In this document: positions 14,628 through 23,945 of the stretch, one piece after another
Layout: each line of letters begins with the position of its first letter
How positions within the stretch are numbered: the stretch's first letter is position 1
Source of the DNA: Prevotella aurantiaca JCM 15754
GTDB lineage: Bacteria > Bacteroidota > Bacteroidia > Bacteroidales > Bacteroidaceae
DNA length: 64,000 bases
Direction: 5' to 3'
Assembly: GCF_000614025.1 (NCBI RefSeq)
Contig: NZ_BAKF01000012.1
Coordinates: forward strand, 1-64,000
Translations under genes and position numbers: made by a program
Notes under the pieces: generated by a model
Seen by the model: only the letters and a program-made list of their open reading frames with translations
Told to the model about the DNA's origin: nothing
Database searches by the model: none

Positions 14628-14700
14628 GCATTACAAAAGTGCCTGTTTTGCATTGCAATATAGGCCCTTTTGCGATGCAAAACAGGCACTTTTATAATGC
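14628..14700. repeat. Dispersed palindromic repeat, copy A
   Basis: Two 31-base arms (14628-14658 and 14670-14700) are inverted copies with about two mismatches, around an 11-base centre TATAGGCCCTT. Arms contain AAAAGTGCCTGTTTTGCAT. The same 31-11-31 architecture occurs at 51599-51671, and related units at 20891 and 33374. Confidence 0.85.
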
Positions 14701-14710
14701 AAAACAAGCT

Positions 14711-15275
14711 CTATCACAAAACTCTAACTATCAAATAGTTACGCTGAATAACGCTTTATGAAAATTCTAAACAATTCCCTCCCATTCTATTTACCAATAA
14801 AATGCAGAATAACATCATATTTGGAACGTCCAAAAACAAATACCATTACTGTGTTTTTATCAATTTTCGAAAAGATAAAACGAAGGTAACTGAGGGAAGA
14901 AAGTAGAGGTGTTGCACTTAAATAGATGAAAGAAAAAGGTGATATATCCTTATTTGATACATCACCTTTTCTCTTTCTCAAATCATCAACTAACTTAAAT
15001 AATTTACTCTCTTAGAATAACTAATCAACTAATCTTTATTCTTGCAGAGTGCCTATGCTTCACCAGCAGCTGCAACTGCAACTATCATTGATACTATTAA
15101 TACTTTCTTTTTACCTTAAACTGAGCGCCATTTGCACTCATATTGCCTATATCTTACTCCTTTTCTACGTGTGCAAAGTTACAGCTTCTCAGTGTTTTAC
15201 ACAAATAGTTAAGTAAAGATTGCTCAATATTGGCGCTTTTGTTGCCATGCATCAAGCCGATTGACTTTTATCAAT
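14711..15275. other. Intergenic stretch without recognisable gene
   Basis: No supported gene. A hairpin at about 14934-14972 (AAAAGGTGAT and its complement followed by T-rich sequence) looks like a terminator or relic. On the minus strand near 15050-15130 there are only two short peptide-like frames in different phases. Confidence 0.5.
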
Positions 15276-15280
15276 AACTA

Positions 15281-15312
15281 TTTGCGAGCATCGCATTTTT
15301 TACGTAATTTTG
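15281..15312 (+). promoter_or_regulatory. Promoter of the PIF1-like helicase gene
   Basis: TTTG (15281-15284), 20 bases, TAATTTTG (15305-15312). The -7 element covers the in-frame TTG at 15310, which therefore cannot be the start codon. Confidence 0.7.
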
Positions 15313-15336
15313 CTGAACGATAGCGATATTAAAGCA

Positions 15337-17520
15337 ATGGAGAAGAATATAGAACTGCAAAACGCATGGGACTTTGTAGAACATACAGGCATTAGTATCT
15401 TTCTAACAGGAAAGGCTGGAACTGGAAAAACAACTTTCTTGCGTACCATTAAGCAACATAGCACAAAGCGAATGGTAGTGGTTGCACCTACTGGAGTGGC
15501 TGCCATCAATGCTGGAGGTGTTACTATTCACTCGTTCTTTCAACTTCCTCTCTCCCCTTTCGTACCTGAAAGCATGGTAAAACCGCGCTTTGAATACAGC
15601 AAACAAAAGCGAAAGATAATGCGAACGCTTGACTTACTCGTTATCGATGAGATTAGTATGGTGCGCGCAGACATTATGGACGCTATCGATTCGGTGCTCC
15701 GTCGTTTCCGCGAACATAATAAACCATTTGGCGGTGTACAGCTTTTGATGATAGGAGACCTGCAACAACTGACGCCAGTAGTTAAGCCTGAAGAGGAAGA
15801 ACTACTGGGTAGATATTATAATACGCCTTATTTCTTCGACTCAAAAGCACTGCAAAGCATACAATATGTTACGATTGAGCTTACAAAAGTATTCAGACAA
15901 CAAGACGAAACATTCATAAACATCCTGAATCACTTTAGAGATGGCAACGTAACAGACGATGATTTCAAAACTCTGAATAGTCGGTATCAGCTGAATTTCA
16001 AACCTGAAGAAGGCAGCGACTATATTCATCTGACAACTCATAATCGCATTGCCGACAACATAAACAACAATCAACTCAAGCAAATAGAATCGGAAGCGTA
16101 TAGGTTTTGCGCTCAAATTGAAGGACAATTCCCCGAAAACAACTACCCCGCAGACTATGAACTAACACTAAAATGTGGTGCGCAGGTAATGTTTATCCAC
16201 AACGACCGTTTCGAAAGATACTACAATGGAAAGATTGGACGCATCACTTTCATTAACGAAGATAGGATTTTGGTAGCTTGTCCCGGCGACAATGAGACCA
16301 TAGAAGTAGAACCACAAACATGGGAAAATACTCGTTACACGCTCAACGAACGGACAAAGCAGATTGAAGGAGAAGTGTTAGGCACCTTCACACAGTATCC
16401 ATTGAGATTAGCTTGGGCCATTACCATACACAAAAGTCAAGGTCTTACATTCGAACATGCCATCATTGATGCTCAGCAGGCATTTGCTTCGGGACAAGTT
16501 TATGTGGCTTTGAGCCGCTGTCGGTCGTTGGAAGGTTTGGTATTGGGCTCCCCATTGAATCAAAATGCTGTCATAAACGATGCACGAGTAGATAGTTATA
16601 TTGCTCAACAGAATATACGAGCAGCAGAGAGTATTAAGAATTTACCGCTGCTAAAAGAGGAATATTACAGAATGTTGATACTGGAACTATTCAACTTCAA
16701 CGAAATTTCTGAACTTGAAACAGCACTTTTTAGAACTTTAGTCGAGCATTTCCACAAGTACGCAAAGTTAATAGCACTCCATCGAACAATCTTAGACGAC
16801 TTGCAAAAGCGCATTCTCACCGTATCATCAAAGTGGATTCATCTTGTGAAAGGTATGCTAACGGAAGATTTGCACAGCCCAGAATTTCTTGAAAGAATCA
16901 GAAATGGCGCACGATACTTCTACAACGAGCTTACTGAAATATTCTCGGAGCAAATTGAAATAACTAAAACGGTGGAGAGTAAGAATAAGGAAGCGATGAA
17001 GCGCATAGATAATAACATTGCCGAACTCGAACAAACAAAACAGGCAAAGCTATTATTAATAGAGGATATGATGGAGGAAAACTTCACCACTAGCCGCTAT
17101 CTGAAATGCAAACAAGAATCTATTCTGACATCAATGGGCGATGAAGATGGTCTCAAACAACGCGAAAAAAAGCGGAAAACAAAAGCAGAAAAGAAGCCTA
17201 AAGAACCTACGCATGCTATAAGTTACAGACTTTATAAAGACGGAATGGACTTAAAAGCTATTGCAAAAGAACGCGGTCTTACACCGCAAACCATTGTAAG
17301 CCACATTGCAAGGTATGTTACAAGTGGCGAACTGAAGGCTACTGATTTCGTAGATACACAGAAAGCAAAGATAATTCGAGGCATACTAAAGACCATTTCG
17401 CCTGAAGACGGAATTAAAAACATTAAGGATGCTTGTCCATCGGGAATCACATACTCTGACATTACCTTTATATTAGCAGAAGAAAAAAGAGAAAAACAAG
17501 AAGAGAGTAAGAACGAATAA
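15337..17520 (+). CDS. PIF1-like DNA helicase with C-terminal HTH
   Basis: A 727-residue helicase. ATG 15337 is chosen because the promoter -7 element overlaps any earlier start. Walker A is GKAGTGKT at residues 25-32, Walker B LLVIDEISM near 100, with GDLQQLTPV and the C-terminal motifs ITIHKSQGLTFEHAIID and FASGQVYVALSRCRSLEGL (UvrD-like C-terminal fold) near 365-405. A charged coiled region follows. Residues about 625-680 (SYRLYKDGMDLKAIAKERGLTP) look like the helix-turn-helix domain seen at the end of RecQ-type and related Bacteroidetes helicases. PIF1 helicases move 5' to 3' on DNA and resolve replication obstacles. It appears to be a single-gene unit. Confidence 0.9.
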   Translation: MEKNIELQNAWDFVEHTGISIFLTGKAGTGKTTFLRTIKQHSTKRMVVVAPTGVAAINAGGVTIHSFFQLPLSPFVPESMVKPRFEYSKQKRKIMRTLDLLVIDEISMVRADIMDAIDSVLRRFREHNKPFGGVQLLMIGDLQQLTPVVKPEEEELLGRYYNTPYFFDSKALQSIQYVTIELTKVFRQQDETFINILNHFRDGNVTDDDFKTLNSRYQLNFKPEEGSDYIHLTTHNRIADNINNNQLKQIESEAYRFCAQIEGQFPENNYPADYELTLKCGAQVMFIHNDRFERYYNGKIGRITFINEDRILVACPGDNETIEVEPQTWENTRYTLNERTKQIEGEVLGTFTQYPLRLAWAITIHKSQGLTFEHAIIDAQQAFASGQVYVALSRCRSLEGLVLGSPLNQNAVINDARVDSYIAQQNIRAAESIKNLPLLKEEYYRMLILELFNFNEISELETALFRTLVEHFHKYAKLIALHRTILDDLQKRILTVSSKWIHLVKGMLTEDLHSPEFLERIRNGARYFYNELTEIFSEQIEITKTVESKNKEAMKRIDNNIAELEQTKQAKLLLIEDMMEENFTTSRYLKCKQESILTSMGDEDGLKQREKKRKTKAEKKPKEPTHAISYRLYKDGMDLKAIAKERGLTPQTIVSHIARYVTSGELKATDFVDTQKAKIIRGILKTISPEDGIKNIKDACPSGITYSDITFILAEEKREKQEESKNE

Positions 17521-17883
17521 GAAGCAGAAGAAGAGGAGTTCTGTTGGTCAAAAAGAAAGAAGATGGATAAGAGGAAGGGAGAGTAAGAAGAAAAAAGAAT
17601 GAGAACAATATGCAAAAAAAATGAGAACAAGAAGGCAAATCGAAAAAACGAACAATAAAATATCCTCATTCTCACCTCTCAACAGCAAAAACGTAATGTT
17701 ATCGTACTTTTGTAATAAATCCGCTAAACAACCCACTAGAAAAAGCGAACACATTGTTTAGAGATATAAGAAAATAGTATAAAAAAACACCATCACAAGG
17801 CGAAATAAAGAACAAAATTATACACTAGAATACTAGAACGACCATAATTTTCCATAATTACACTAAAAAAGATGACCAAATTG

Positions 17884-17914
17884 TTGGCGATATGCTTTTT
17901 TATCCTTACCTTTG
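17884..17914 (+). promoter_or_regulatory. Promoter of candidate non-coding RNA 2
   Basis: TTG (17884-17886), 20 bases, TACCTTTG (17907-17914). No usable coding frame follows. Confidence 0.65.
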
Positions 17915-17920
17915 CAACAA

Positions 17921-18105
17921 ATTATAGAACAATTTTTGATTACAAACATACAAAATAGTTATTAGTAAGTTAATAGTCAAACAAATGTTAGTTAGTACGT
18001 CTTCGTGATGAAAATGTACTTACGAGAATTGAGTCAAGTAATTTTTTGAGTTATTTAGTTAAGTGGCAAGGCCTATGTCTGCGTGAGCAAACATAGGCTA
18101 TTTTT
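17921..18105 (+). ncRNA. Candidate non-coding RNA 2 (about 185 nt)
   Basis: The promoter is followed by AT-rich sequence with no reading frame, an internal hairpin AGTAC...GTACT around TTCGTGATGA (about 18000-18024), and a terminator with stem GCCTATGT/ACATAGGC (18071-18098) and TATTTTTAT tail. Length and layout resemble the candidate at 14283, and both terminator loops contain a CGTGAG or CGTTGAG core. Its downstream neighbour is glnN, but more than 400 bases and a separate promoter lie between, so it is probably an independent sRNA. Confidence 0.6.
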
Positions 18106-18495
18106 ATGCCATTACTTCAAAAGAGAGATATACGCAATCTACAAAAGTATCTCCAGCAAAGCAAAAAAAATAAACATATAAGGCAAAAAGTAGATGCTTA
18201 AAGAACACAAAAAAAGATATAAACCAATACAAAAGATAATAAGGTCTGCAAAAGAAGTATCACTTTTTGTAAAGAAAAACAATAGTCGTCTACACTCATT
18301 ATTTAGTAGTTTGAGAAAATATCCTAAGGGCTTTACATATCAAAAAGAATATTTGACTGAAGTTCTGTGAGTGTTCTAATTTAACAATTTCACCTTATTA
18401 TATATTATATCCCATTTAAAAAGAAAGATAACACTCGCTTAAAGGAAGATGATATACATTATCTTTTAAGCTGAAACATATATCAAAACGTTATA
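18106..18495. other. AT-rich intergenic stretch
   Basis: No gene or clear structure seen between the candidate RNA terminator and the glnN promoter. Confidence 0.5.
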
Positions 18496-18500
18496 ATTAT

Positions 18501-18531
18501 TTTGAAAATTCCAACTAAATAGTTATTTTTG
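18501..18531 (+). promoter_or_regulatory. glnN promoter
   Basis: TTTG (18501-18504), 19 bases, TATTTTTG (18524-18531), 33 bases ahead of the chosen start codon. Confidence 0.75.
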
Positions 18532-18564
18532 CAAAGAAAGACCGACAAAAAACGAAAGAGAAAT

Positions 18565-20673
18565 ATGGATAACTTAAGATTCGATGTAGTAAAAGAGGCA
18601 TTTAGAAAACGTCCTGTAAAATTAGAAGTAACTAACGAACGCCCTTCAGAACAATTTGGGAAGTATGTCTTTAGTCGCGATAAGATGTACAAATACCTTC
18701 CTGTTGACATTTTCAACAAGATGATGGACGTAATGGAAAATGGTGAACGGCTTGATCGTTCTATTGCAGATGGTGTAGCAAATGGTATGAAAAAGTGGGC
18801 AAAAGACCATGGCGCTACACACTATACACACTGGTTTCAGCCACTAACAGAAGGTACCGCAGAGAAGCATGACTCCTTTATTGAATCAGATGGCAAAGGA
18901 GGAATGATTGAAGAATTCTCTGGAAAGCTGCTTGTACAGCAAGAACCAGATGCAAGCTCGTTCCCATCGGGTGGTATTCGAAATACTTTTGAAGCGCGGG
19001 GCTATTCTGCATGGGACCCTACAAGTCCTGTTTTTATCATAGACGACACTCTTTGTATCCCTACTATCTTTATTTCTTACACAGGAGAAGCGCTCGATTA
19101 CAAAGCGCCTCTACTTCGTTCGTTGCGTGCAGTGAATAATGCTGCGAAAGAGGTTTGCCAGTATTTCTACCCAGACGTCAAGAAAGTACACACCAACCTT
19201 GGTTGGGAGCAAGAGTATTTCCTTGTAGACGAAGACCTATTCTTTGCTCGTCCAGATCTCATGCTTACTGGTAGAACTCTCATGGGGCACGACTCTGCTA
19301 AGAACCAACAAATGGACGACCATTATTTTGGTACTATCCCAGAACGTGTTCAAGCCTTTATGAAGGACTTGGAGATTCATTCTTTAGAACTTGGAATACC
19401 TGTAAAAACTCGTCATAACGAGGTTGCGCCAGGTCAATTTGAGCTGGCTCCTATCTTTGAAGAGTGTAATTTGGCGGTAGACCATAATATGTTGCTAATG
19501 GCACTTATGAAGAAGGTGGCTCACCGACACAGCTTCCGCGTGCTATTACACGAGAAACCTTTTGCAGGAATCAATGGTTCAGGAAAGCATAACAACTGGA
19601 GTTTATCTACAGACACGGGTATATTGTTACACAAAAGTGGTAAAAACACAAACGACAACCTACGATTTGTTGTGTTCATTGTGGAAACTCTGATGGGTGT
19701 CTATAAGCACAACGGTTTGCTAAAAGCATCGGTTATGAGTGCAACGAATGACCATCGCTTAGGTGCAAACGAGGCGCCACCTGCCATTATTTCATCGTTT
19801 CTTGGAAGACAAATTACTGATTTACTTGAGCATATAGAAAAGGCTGACAAACAGAATCTATTTACTGTAAAAGGAAAACAAGGCATTCATCTCGATATTC
19901 CTGAAATACCTGAGCTTCTAATAGACAACACAGATCGAAACCGAACTTCTCCTTTTGCCTTCACTGGTAATCGCTTTGAATTTCGCGCAGTAGGTTCAGA
20001 GGCGAACTGTGCCTCTTCGCTTATCGTCTTAAACACAGCTGTTGCTGAAGCCCTAACAAACTTTAAACAACGTGTAGACGCACTTACTGAACAAGGAGAA
20101 GACCAGATGAGTGCAATTATAGAAATTATTCGCCAAGACATTAAGACCTGCAAACCAATTCACTTTGATGGAAACGGCTATAGCGATGAATCCGTACAAA
20201 TGTTCGAAGCAATGAACGTGATGAAGCGTAATGAACTCAAGGCTCGGAATGAAGTAAAGTGGGAAACTTACACGAAGAAAATACAAATAGAAGCTCGTGT
20301 TATGGGCGATTTGGCTATGAATCATATCATACCTGTCGTCACACACTACCAAAGTCGACTGGCTAAAAACGTTAGTTCTATGATTGATATCTTTGGAAAG
20401 GAAGAGGGAGAACGACTTACGGCACGTAATGTAAAGATACTAAGGGATATTGCAGAACACATACAGGCCATAGAAACGGGTGTAGACGAACTTGTTGAAG
20501 CAAGAAAAATAGCCAACAAAATAGACTGCCAACGAGAGAAAGCCATTGCTTATCACGATATCATTACCCCAAAAATGGAAGAAATACGCCAACACATTGA
20601 CAAGCTTGAGCTAATTGTAAGCGATGAAATGTGGACTTTACCAAAGTATCGCGAACTCTTGTTTATTCGTTAA
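18565..20673 (+). CDS. glnN: Glutamine synthetase type III
   Basis: A 702-residue GSIII enzyme that makes glutamine from glutamate, ammonia and ATP in the cytoplasm. Start ATG 18565 (MDNLRFDVVKEAFRKRPVKL) fits the promoter 34 bases upstream; an earlier in-frame start would lie in the promoter. The length matches GSIII (about 700-730), not GSI (about 450). Signatures include GGIRNTFEARGYSAWDPTSP, LGWEQEYFLVDEDL, TRHNEVAPGQFELAPIFEEC and GINGSGKHNNWS. C-terminal helical extension ends RELLFIR. GSIII is the main glutamine synthetase in many Bacteroidales. A terminator follows immediately, so it is monocistronic. Confidence 0.95.
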   Translation: MDNLRFDVVKEAFRKRPVKLEVTNERPSEQFGKYVFSRDKMYKYLPVDIFNKMMDVMENGERLDRSIADGVANGMKKWAKDHGATHYTHWFQPLTEGTAEKHDSFIESDGKGGMIEEFSGKLLVQQEPDASSFPSGGIRNTFEARGYSAWDPTSPVFIIDDTLCIPTIFISYTGEALDYKAPLLRSLRAVNNAAKEVCQYFYPDVKKVHTNLGWEQEYFLVDEDLFFARPDLMLTGRTLMGHDSAKNQQMDDHYFGTIPERVQAFMKDLEIHSLELGIPVKTRHNEVAPGQFELAPIFEECNLAVDHNMLLMALMKKVAHRHSFRVLLHEKPFAGINGSGKHNNWSLSTDTGILLHKSGKNTNDNLRFVVFIVETLMGVYKHNGLLKASVMSATNDHRLGANEAPPAIISSFLGRQITDLLEHIEKADKQNLFTVKGKQGIHLDIPEIPELLIDNTDRNRTSPFAFTGNRFEFRAVGSEANCASSLIVLNTAVAEALTNFKQRVDALTEQGEDQMSAIIEIIRQDIKTCKPIHFDGNGYSDESVQMFEAMNVMKRNELKARNEVKWETYTKKIQIEARVMGDLAMNHIIPVVTHYQSRLAKNVSSMIDIFGKEEGERLTARNVKILRDIAEHIQAIETGVDELVEARKIANKIDCQREKAIAYHDIITPKMEEIRQHIDKLELIVSDEMWTLPKYRELLFIR

Positions 20674-20707
20674 AATAGCGTAGAATACAGCTTAGAGTAT
20701 ATACTGA

Positions 20708-20738
20708 AGGGGAGGTTATTCTCCTCTTTTTCTTTTTT
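20708..20738 (+). terminator. glnN terminator
   Basis: AGGGGAG, loop, CTCCTCT then a run of T, 35 bases after the glnN stop codon. Confidence 0.7.
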
Positions 20739-20890
20739 ATAAAAGCTCTAATATTTACATACAAGAATGAAAAAAGTAAGGCAATATATCAACAAAAGAG
20801 GCCTACTTTGCGAACGAAAAGAAAGAAACAAAAGTGTAAATATTTAATACTATCATAATTAACACACAACTACTTAAATACCAACAATTT

Positions 20891-20990
20891 ACAATACCCA
20901 TAGTTTTGCATTCAGAAACAGCCTGTATTGCACGGCAAGATAGGCACTATTACAACGTAAAATAGGCACTATTGCGACGCAAAAGAAGTA
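20891..20990. repeat. Dispersed palindromic repeat, copy B (degenerate)
   Basis: Units ATAGGCACTATTACAACGTA and ATAGGCACTATTGCGACGCA follow a degraded TGCATTCAGAAACAGCCTGT. The left border CAATACCCATAGTTTTGCATT nearly matches the left border of copy D at 51583. Confidence 0.65.
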
Positions 20991-21213
20991 TCATCAGTAT
21001 TTACTTGAATTTTATTTTACAAATTAAAATAGCGTTATAAGAAAATTGCAGTCTTTTTACAAGACCTTAATTAGTATTCACTCAGTCTATAAGATTACTA
21101 TTATGCCTATTTTCGAAATAGCATAAGAATGTTCAAACCTATACCTAAGAAAACATTGAAAGTATTTTAATACGAGAGAAGTAATATCTAAAAGACAACA
21201 GAAGCAAAATAAA

Positions 21214-21267
21214 AAAATCGGCATTTATTGCTCATTTCATCGCTGAAAGAACAACAAATGCCGATTA
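21214..21267 (-). terminator. Terminator of the glsB gene
   Basis: AATCGGCATTTATTG and its near-complement CAACAAATGCCGATT form a long stem 30 bases past the glsB stop, followed on the minus strand by TTTTTTATTTT. Confidence 0.7.
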
Positions 21268-21296
21268 TTCTTTATAATACTATTTAGTTATGTTCC

Positions 21297-22295
21297 TTAG
21301 TTTTCTTTCTCTTCGTAAATCAAGTTATTAGCGCCACTGGTAATATTCAGAGCCTCTGGATGGTCGTTTACAAAGCTTTCTATATGACGAATACGCTTTT
21401 CTTCGAATATTTCGTCCACAGCAATGAGGATTCCAGTTTCCTCTACATCGCCAAAACCATTATTAATACCCGTTCCGAAGAGTTTCATTGTTGGAGAAAG
21501 ATTCATATAAGCATTCACTAATGGTGGAATATTGTAGCCTAACTTGCGAATCTCTCTATTTAAAATACGATAGTTTTCTTTAAATGAAGCAGCATTGAAC
21601 AACGACTCAAACTCAGAAGCTGGAGTATCAATTTTAAGCGGTTTAATCGGTATAATCAAGTTTTCCTTATCATCAAAGAACTTCTTAAGGAAATAAAGGA
21701 TCATATCACGGCCACGACGAATATACGAAGGATACATTGTTACCTTACCAAAGAAGTATTTGCAACTTGGATTTAACACTGTGAGAGCACCCAAACCATC
21801 CCAAAGATTATCCAACGCAAATATGCTTTTTGAGTTTTCACGAACATTTTGGTATCCCAAAGATACAAATGAACGTCCTAACTCAACGGTATAGGGTGCA
21901 TATTCCTTCAAGAACTTATCAGAGAAATGGAACATATGACTTGTGGCCAATATAGGTTGTCCATTGCTACCTAACTTCCAATCGTCGCCAAACACATAAC
22001 GATAGCCTCCTATAATCTCTTCACTATCAGGATTCCAAACTATCAACTGCTTGCAACAATTTGGCATAAGGTCGAACTCATCAATATCTTTTGCCTTTCC
22101 CGTGCCACCACCTGCGCTGCGAAAAGCCTCCTCGCGCAGTCGTCCAATCTCATCCATCAAATGCGGAGCCTCATTTGCTGAGAATACATAGATATCATTA
22201 TGACTCTTATTTGTACCTCTCAGCAACCTATCGGGAGTAAGTTCGCTTCTTAAAAGTTCTTTACTGACTGGTTGAATTATCTCTTCTTCCTTCAT
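21297..22295 (-). CDS. glsB: Glycine N-acyltransferase GlsB (OlsB-like)
   Basis: A 332-residue GNAT-fold acyltransferase of the OlsB/hemolysin-like group. Visible pieces: EAPHLMDEIGRLREEAFR near the N-terminus, CCKQLIVWNPDSEEIIGGYRYVFGD, then VELGRSFVSLGYQ, and a CoA/ACP-site region FGKVTMYPSYI. In Bacteroides, GlsB attaches a 3-hydroxy fatty acid to glycine, the first step of glycine-lipid synthesis, and GlsA then adds a second acyl chain. Here the adjacent upstream gene is a GlsA-like PlsC-family protein, which supports the assignment. The name rests on family knowledge and gene order, not on a direct comparison. Confidence 0.8.
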   Translation of the reverse strand: MKEEEIIQPVSKELLRSELTPDRLLRGTNKSHNDIYVFSANEAPHLMDEIGRLREEAFRSAGGGTGKAKDIDEFDLMPNCCKQLIVWNPDSEEIIGGYRYVFGDDWKLGSNGQPILATSHMFHFSDKFLKEYAPYTVELGRSFVSLGYQNVRENSKSIFALDNLWDGLGALTVLNPSCKYFFGKVTMYPSYIRRGRDMILYFLKKFFDDKENLIIPIKPLKIDTPASEFESLFNAASFKENYRILNREIRKLGYNIPPLVNAYMNLSPTMKLFGTGINNGFGDVEETGILIAVDEIFEEKRIRHIESFVNDHPEALNITSGANNLIYEEKEN

Positions 22296-22352
22296 ATTAT
22301 AGCTTTTTGTCGCATCGCATTGTTTCGCATCACCTCATAAATGTAAGACTTT

Positions 22353-23167
22353 CTAAAGTTCATACACCTTATTTTGAACGAATTCAGCCCATTCCATCGG
22401 TGTTTTACTATTATCAAATGTCTGCCATGGAATAGGTTTTCCAAAGCTAACACGAAAGGTTTTACCAACATTCTTGTACATTTCATCAACTAAGAAGAAC
22501 ATCGCAAGATTTACTTTCTTCATATATTTATCGCTGAAATGGGCAATTCTGTAAAACCATTCCGAATTTTGCCCGCTGAAATGAATGGGAACAACATCAC
22601 GTTGATACTCCACACTCTTCGTAATAAAAGTCTTTTTCCAAGCTAAATCGCGAATTATTCCATTTTGCTTTCTGCTATTCAAACCTGCAGGAAACATCAG
22701 CATATGGTTATCACTGCTAAATCCTGCCTCCACCATACGGGGAAAATCTCGACTCTGTTTACCAGTTTTGTTAATTCCAATGCTTACAGGCGCTAAACCT
22801 GGTAAGTTCAACAACAAGTCGTTTACAAGATAACGAAACTTTCCATCATAATGTTTGCCTATGATGGAACCTAACGCAACACCATCTTGACCGCCGAGTG
22901 GGTGATTAGAAACAAATGTGTAAAGTTTACCATCGTTTTTATCTGGCAAGTTTTCCAAGCCTCTATCTCAAGTGTCATACGCAGATACTTGACACATTCA
23001 GAGAGCCATTCCGTTCCTGTTTTATCACGACTTTCCCACAAGAACTTGTTAACCTCATCTTCGTGAATAATACTTCTAATCCAATTAATCACAAAACGAG
23101 GGACAAACTTTGCTTTCAAGCCCATCTTACCGTACAGTATCCTTTGGATATCAATGGTCTTCTCCAT
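22353..23167 (-). CDS. glsA: O-acyltransferase GlsA (PlsC-like), frame broken by 1-base deletion
   Basis: The first part (from ATG 23167, MEKTIDIQRILYGKMGLKAK) and second part (to 22353) are in different frames. They join if one G is restored near 22960, giving LEIEGLENLPDKNDGKLYTF and a 271-residue protein. The second part carries FVSNHPLGGQDGV, the PlsC-type catalytic His-Asp motif, then MLMFPAGLNSRKQNG and VVPIHFSGQ. GlsA completes glycine lipids by O-acylation. It precedes glsB by 57 bases. Three other single-base deletions in this window hit essential genes, so I suspect a sequence error instead of true loss. Confidence 0.75.
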
Positions 23168-23218
23168 GTTGCTTTGTGCTATTTCGTTCTAATTTTTCCA
23201 AGTTCTCAAATTAGAGTG

Positions 23219-23249
23219 CAAATGTAATTAAACCTTTTGAAATATTCAA
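23219..23249 (-). promoter_or_regulatory. glsA-glsB promoter
   Basis: On the minus strand TTG (23249-23247), 20 bases, TACATTTG (23226-23219), about 52 bases upstream of the glsA start. Confidence 0.65.
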
Positions 23250-23384
23250 CTGTTTTATAAAAAAATTGCTCAATTATTGTCGTTTTACATACGGAAGATA
23301 GCAAAAAAAAAATTTTTTGTCACTCCTCCTCACCCTCCCATCTTACGTTAAATATATTAAAAAAGCAAGAAGAATGCAAACTTT

Positions 23385-23414
23385 GTGGAGAAAAGAGGTG
23401 AAATGTGGGGAATT
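23385..23414 (+). promoter_or_regulatory. MraZ autoregulatory operator (three 10-bp boxes)
   Basis: Three direct repeats with exact 10-bp period: GTGGAGAAAA, GAGGTGAAAT, GTGGGGAATT. This matches the known pattern of MraZ sites (TGGGN repeats at 10-bp spacing) just upstream of mraZ. The -7 element TAACTTTG (23420-23427) follows by 5 bases, so bound MraZ would cover the promoter. Confidence 0.7.
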
Positions 23415-23457
23415 TTCCTTAACTTTGATGCGAAATTTCAATTATAAGAAGGTACGC

Positions 23458-23931
23458 ATGCGATTTTTAGGAAGCATAGAAGCCAAGACTGACGTTAAAG
23501 GAAGGGCCTTTTTCCCTGCCACATTCCGCAAGATATTAAATACATCTGGCGAGGAATCACTTATCATGAAAAAGGATGTTTTCCAACCTTGCTTGGTTAT
23601 TTACCCTTTATTTGTGTGGAACAAAATGCTTGATAATCTTCGCAATCATCTCAATCGATGGAATAAACGTGACCAAATGGTCTATCGACAGTTTGTTTCA
23701 GACGTCGAAACCATAGTACTCGATGGAAATGGACGTTTCTTAATACCAAAGCGATACTTAAAGATGGCTAACATTGACCAGCAAATAAAGTTTATTGGTA
23801 TGGACGATTGCATTGAGATTTGGAACAACGAGAACGAGGACGCATATCTTGACCCAGACGACTTCAGTGAAACACTAGAGGCTATAATGGGAAAATCAGG
23901 AGATACGAAAGCACTCACCACAGACATATAA
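23458..23931 (+). CDS. mraZ: Transcriptional regulator MraZ
   Basis: A 157-residue protein starting MRFLGSIEAKTDVKGRAFFP. ATG 23458 is used because it lies 31 bases after the -7 element and begins the first SpoVT/AbrB-like half. The second half (VLDGNGRFLIPKRYLKMANI) carries the matching motif GRFLIP. MraZ forms a ring and binds tandem 10-bp boxes to control its own dcw operon, and such boxes lie 44 bases upstream. The usual DARGR motif reads DVKGRAFFP in the first half and DGNGRFLIP in the second, so each half keeps the core GR. First gene of the dcw cluster. Confidence 0.9.
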   Translation: MRFLGSIEAKTDVKGRAFFPATFRKILNTSGEESLIMKKDVFQPCLVIYPLFVWNKMLDNLRNHLNRWNKRDQMVYRQFVSDVETIVLDGNGRFLIPKRYLKMANIDQQIKFIGMDDCIEIWNNENEDAYLDPDDFSETLEAIMGKSGDTKALTTDI

Positions 23932-23945
23932 CCCAGGTAGAAGTT

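Noticed and set aside
14934-14972. A terminator belonging to a gene
   Set aside because: The hairpin is real, but there is no gene on either strand close enough to be its source.
15045-15140. Short minus-strand peptides (one ending AVAAAGEA) near the helicase gene
   Set aside because: Two tiny frames in different phases without a promoter or neighbour; too weak to call a gene.
18529-18564. A longer N-terminus for glutamine synthetase
   Set aside because: The extra codons overlap the promoter -7 element and encode only basic residues unlike GSIII starts.
22292-22489. A small minus-strand gene between glsB and glsA
   Set aside because: It overlaps glsA in another frame and resembles nothing; glsA coding is conserved there.
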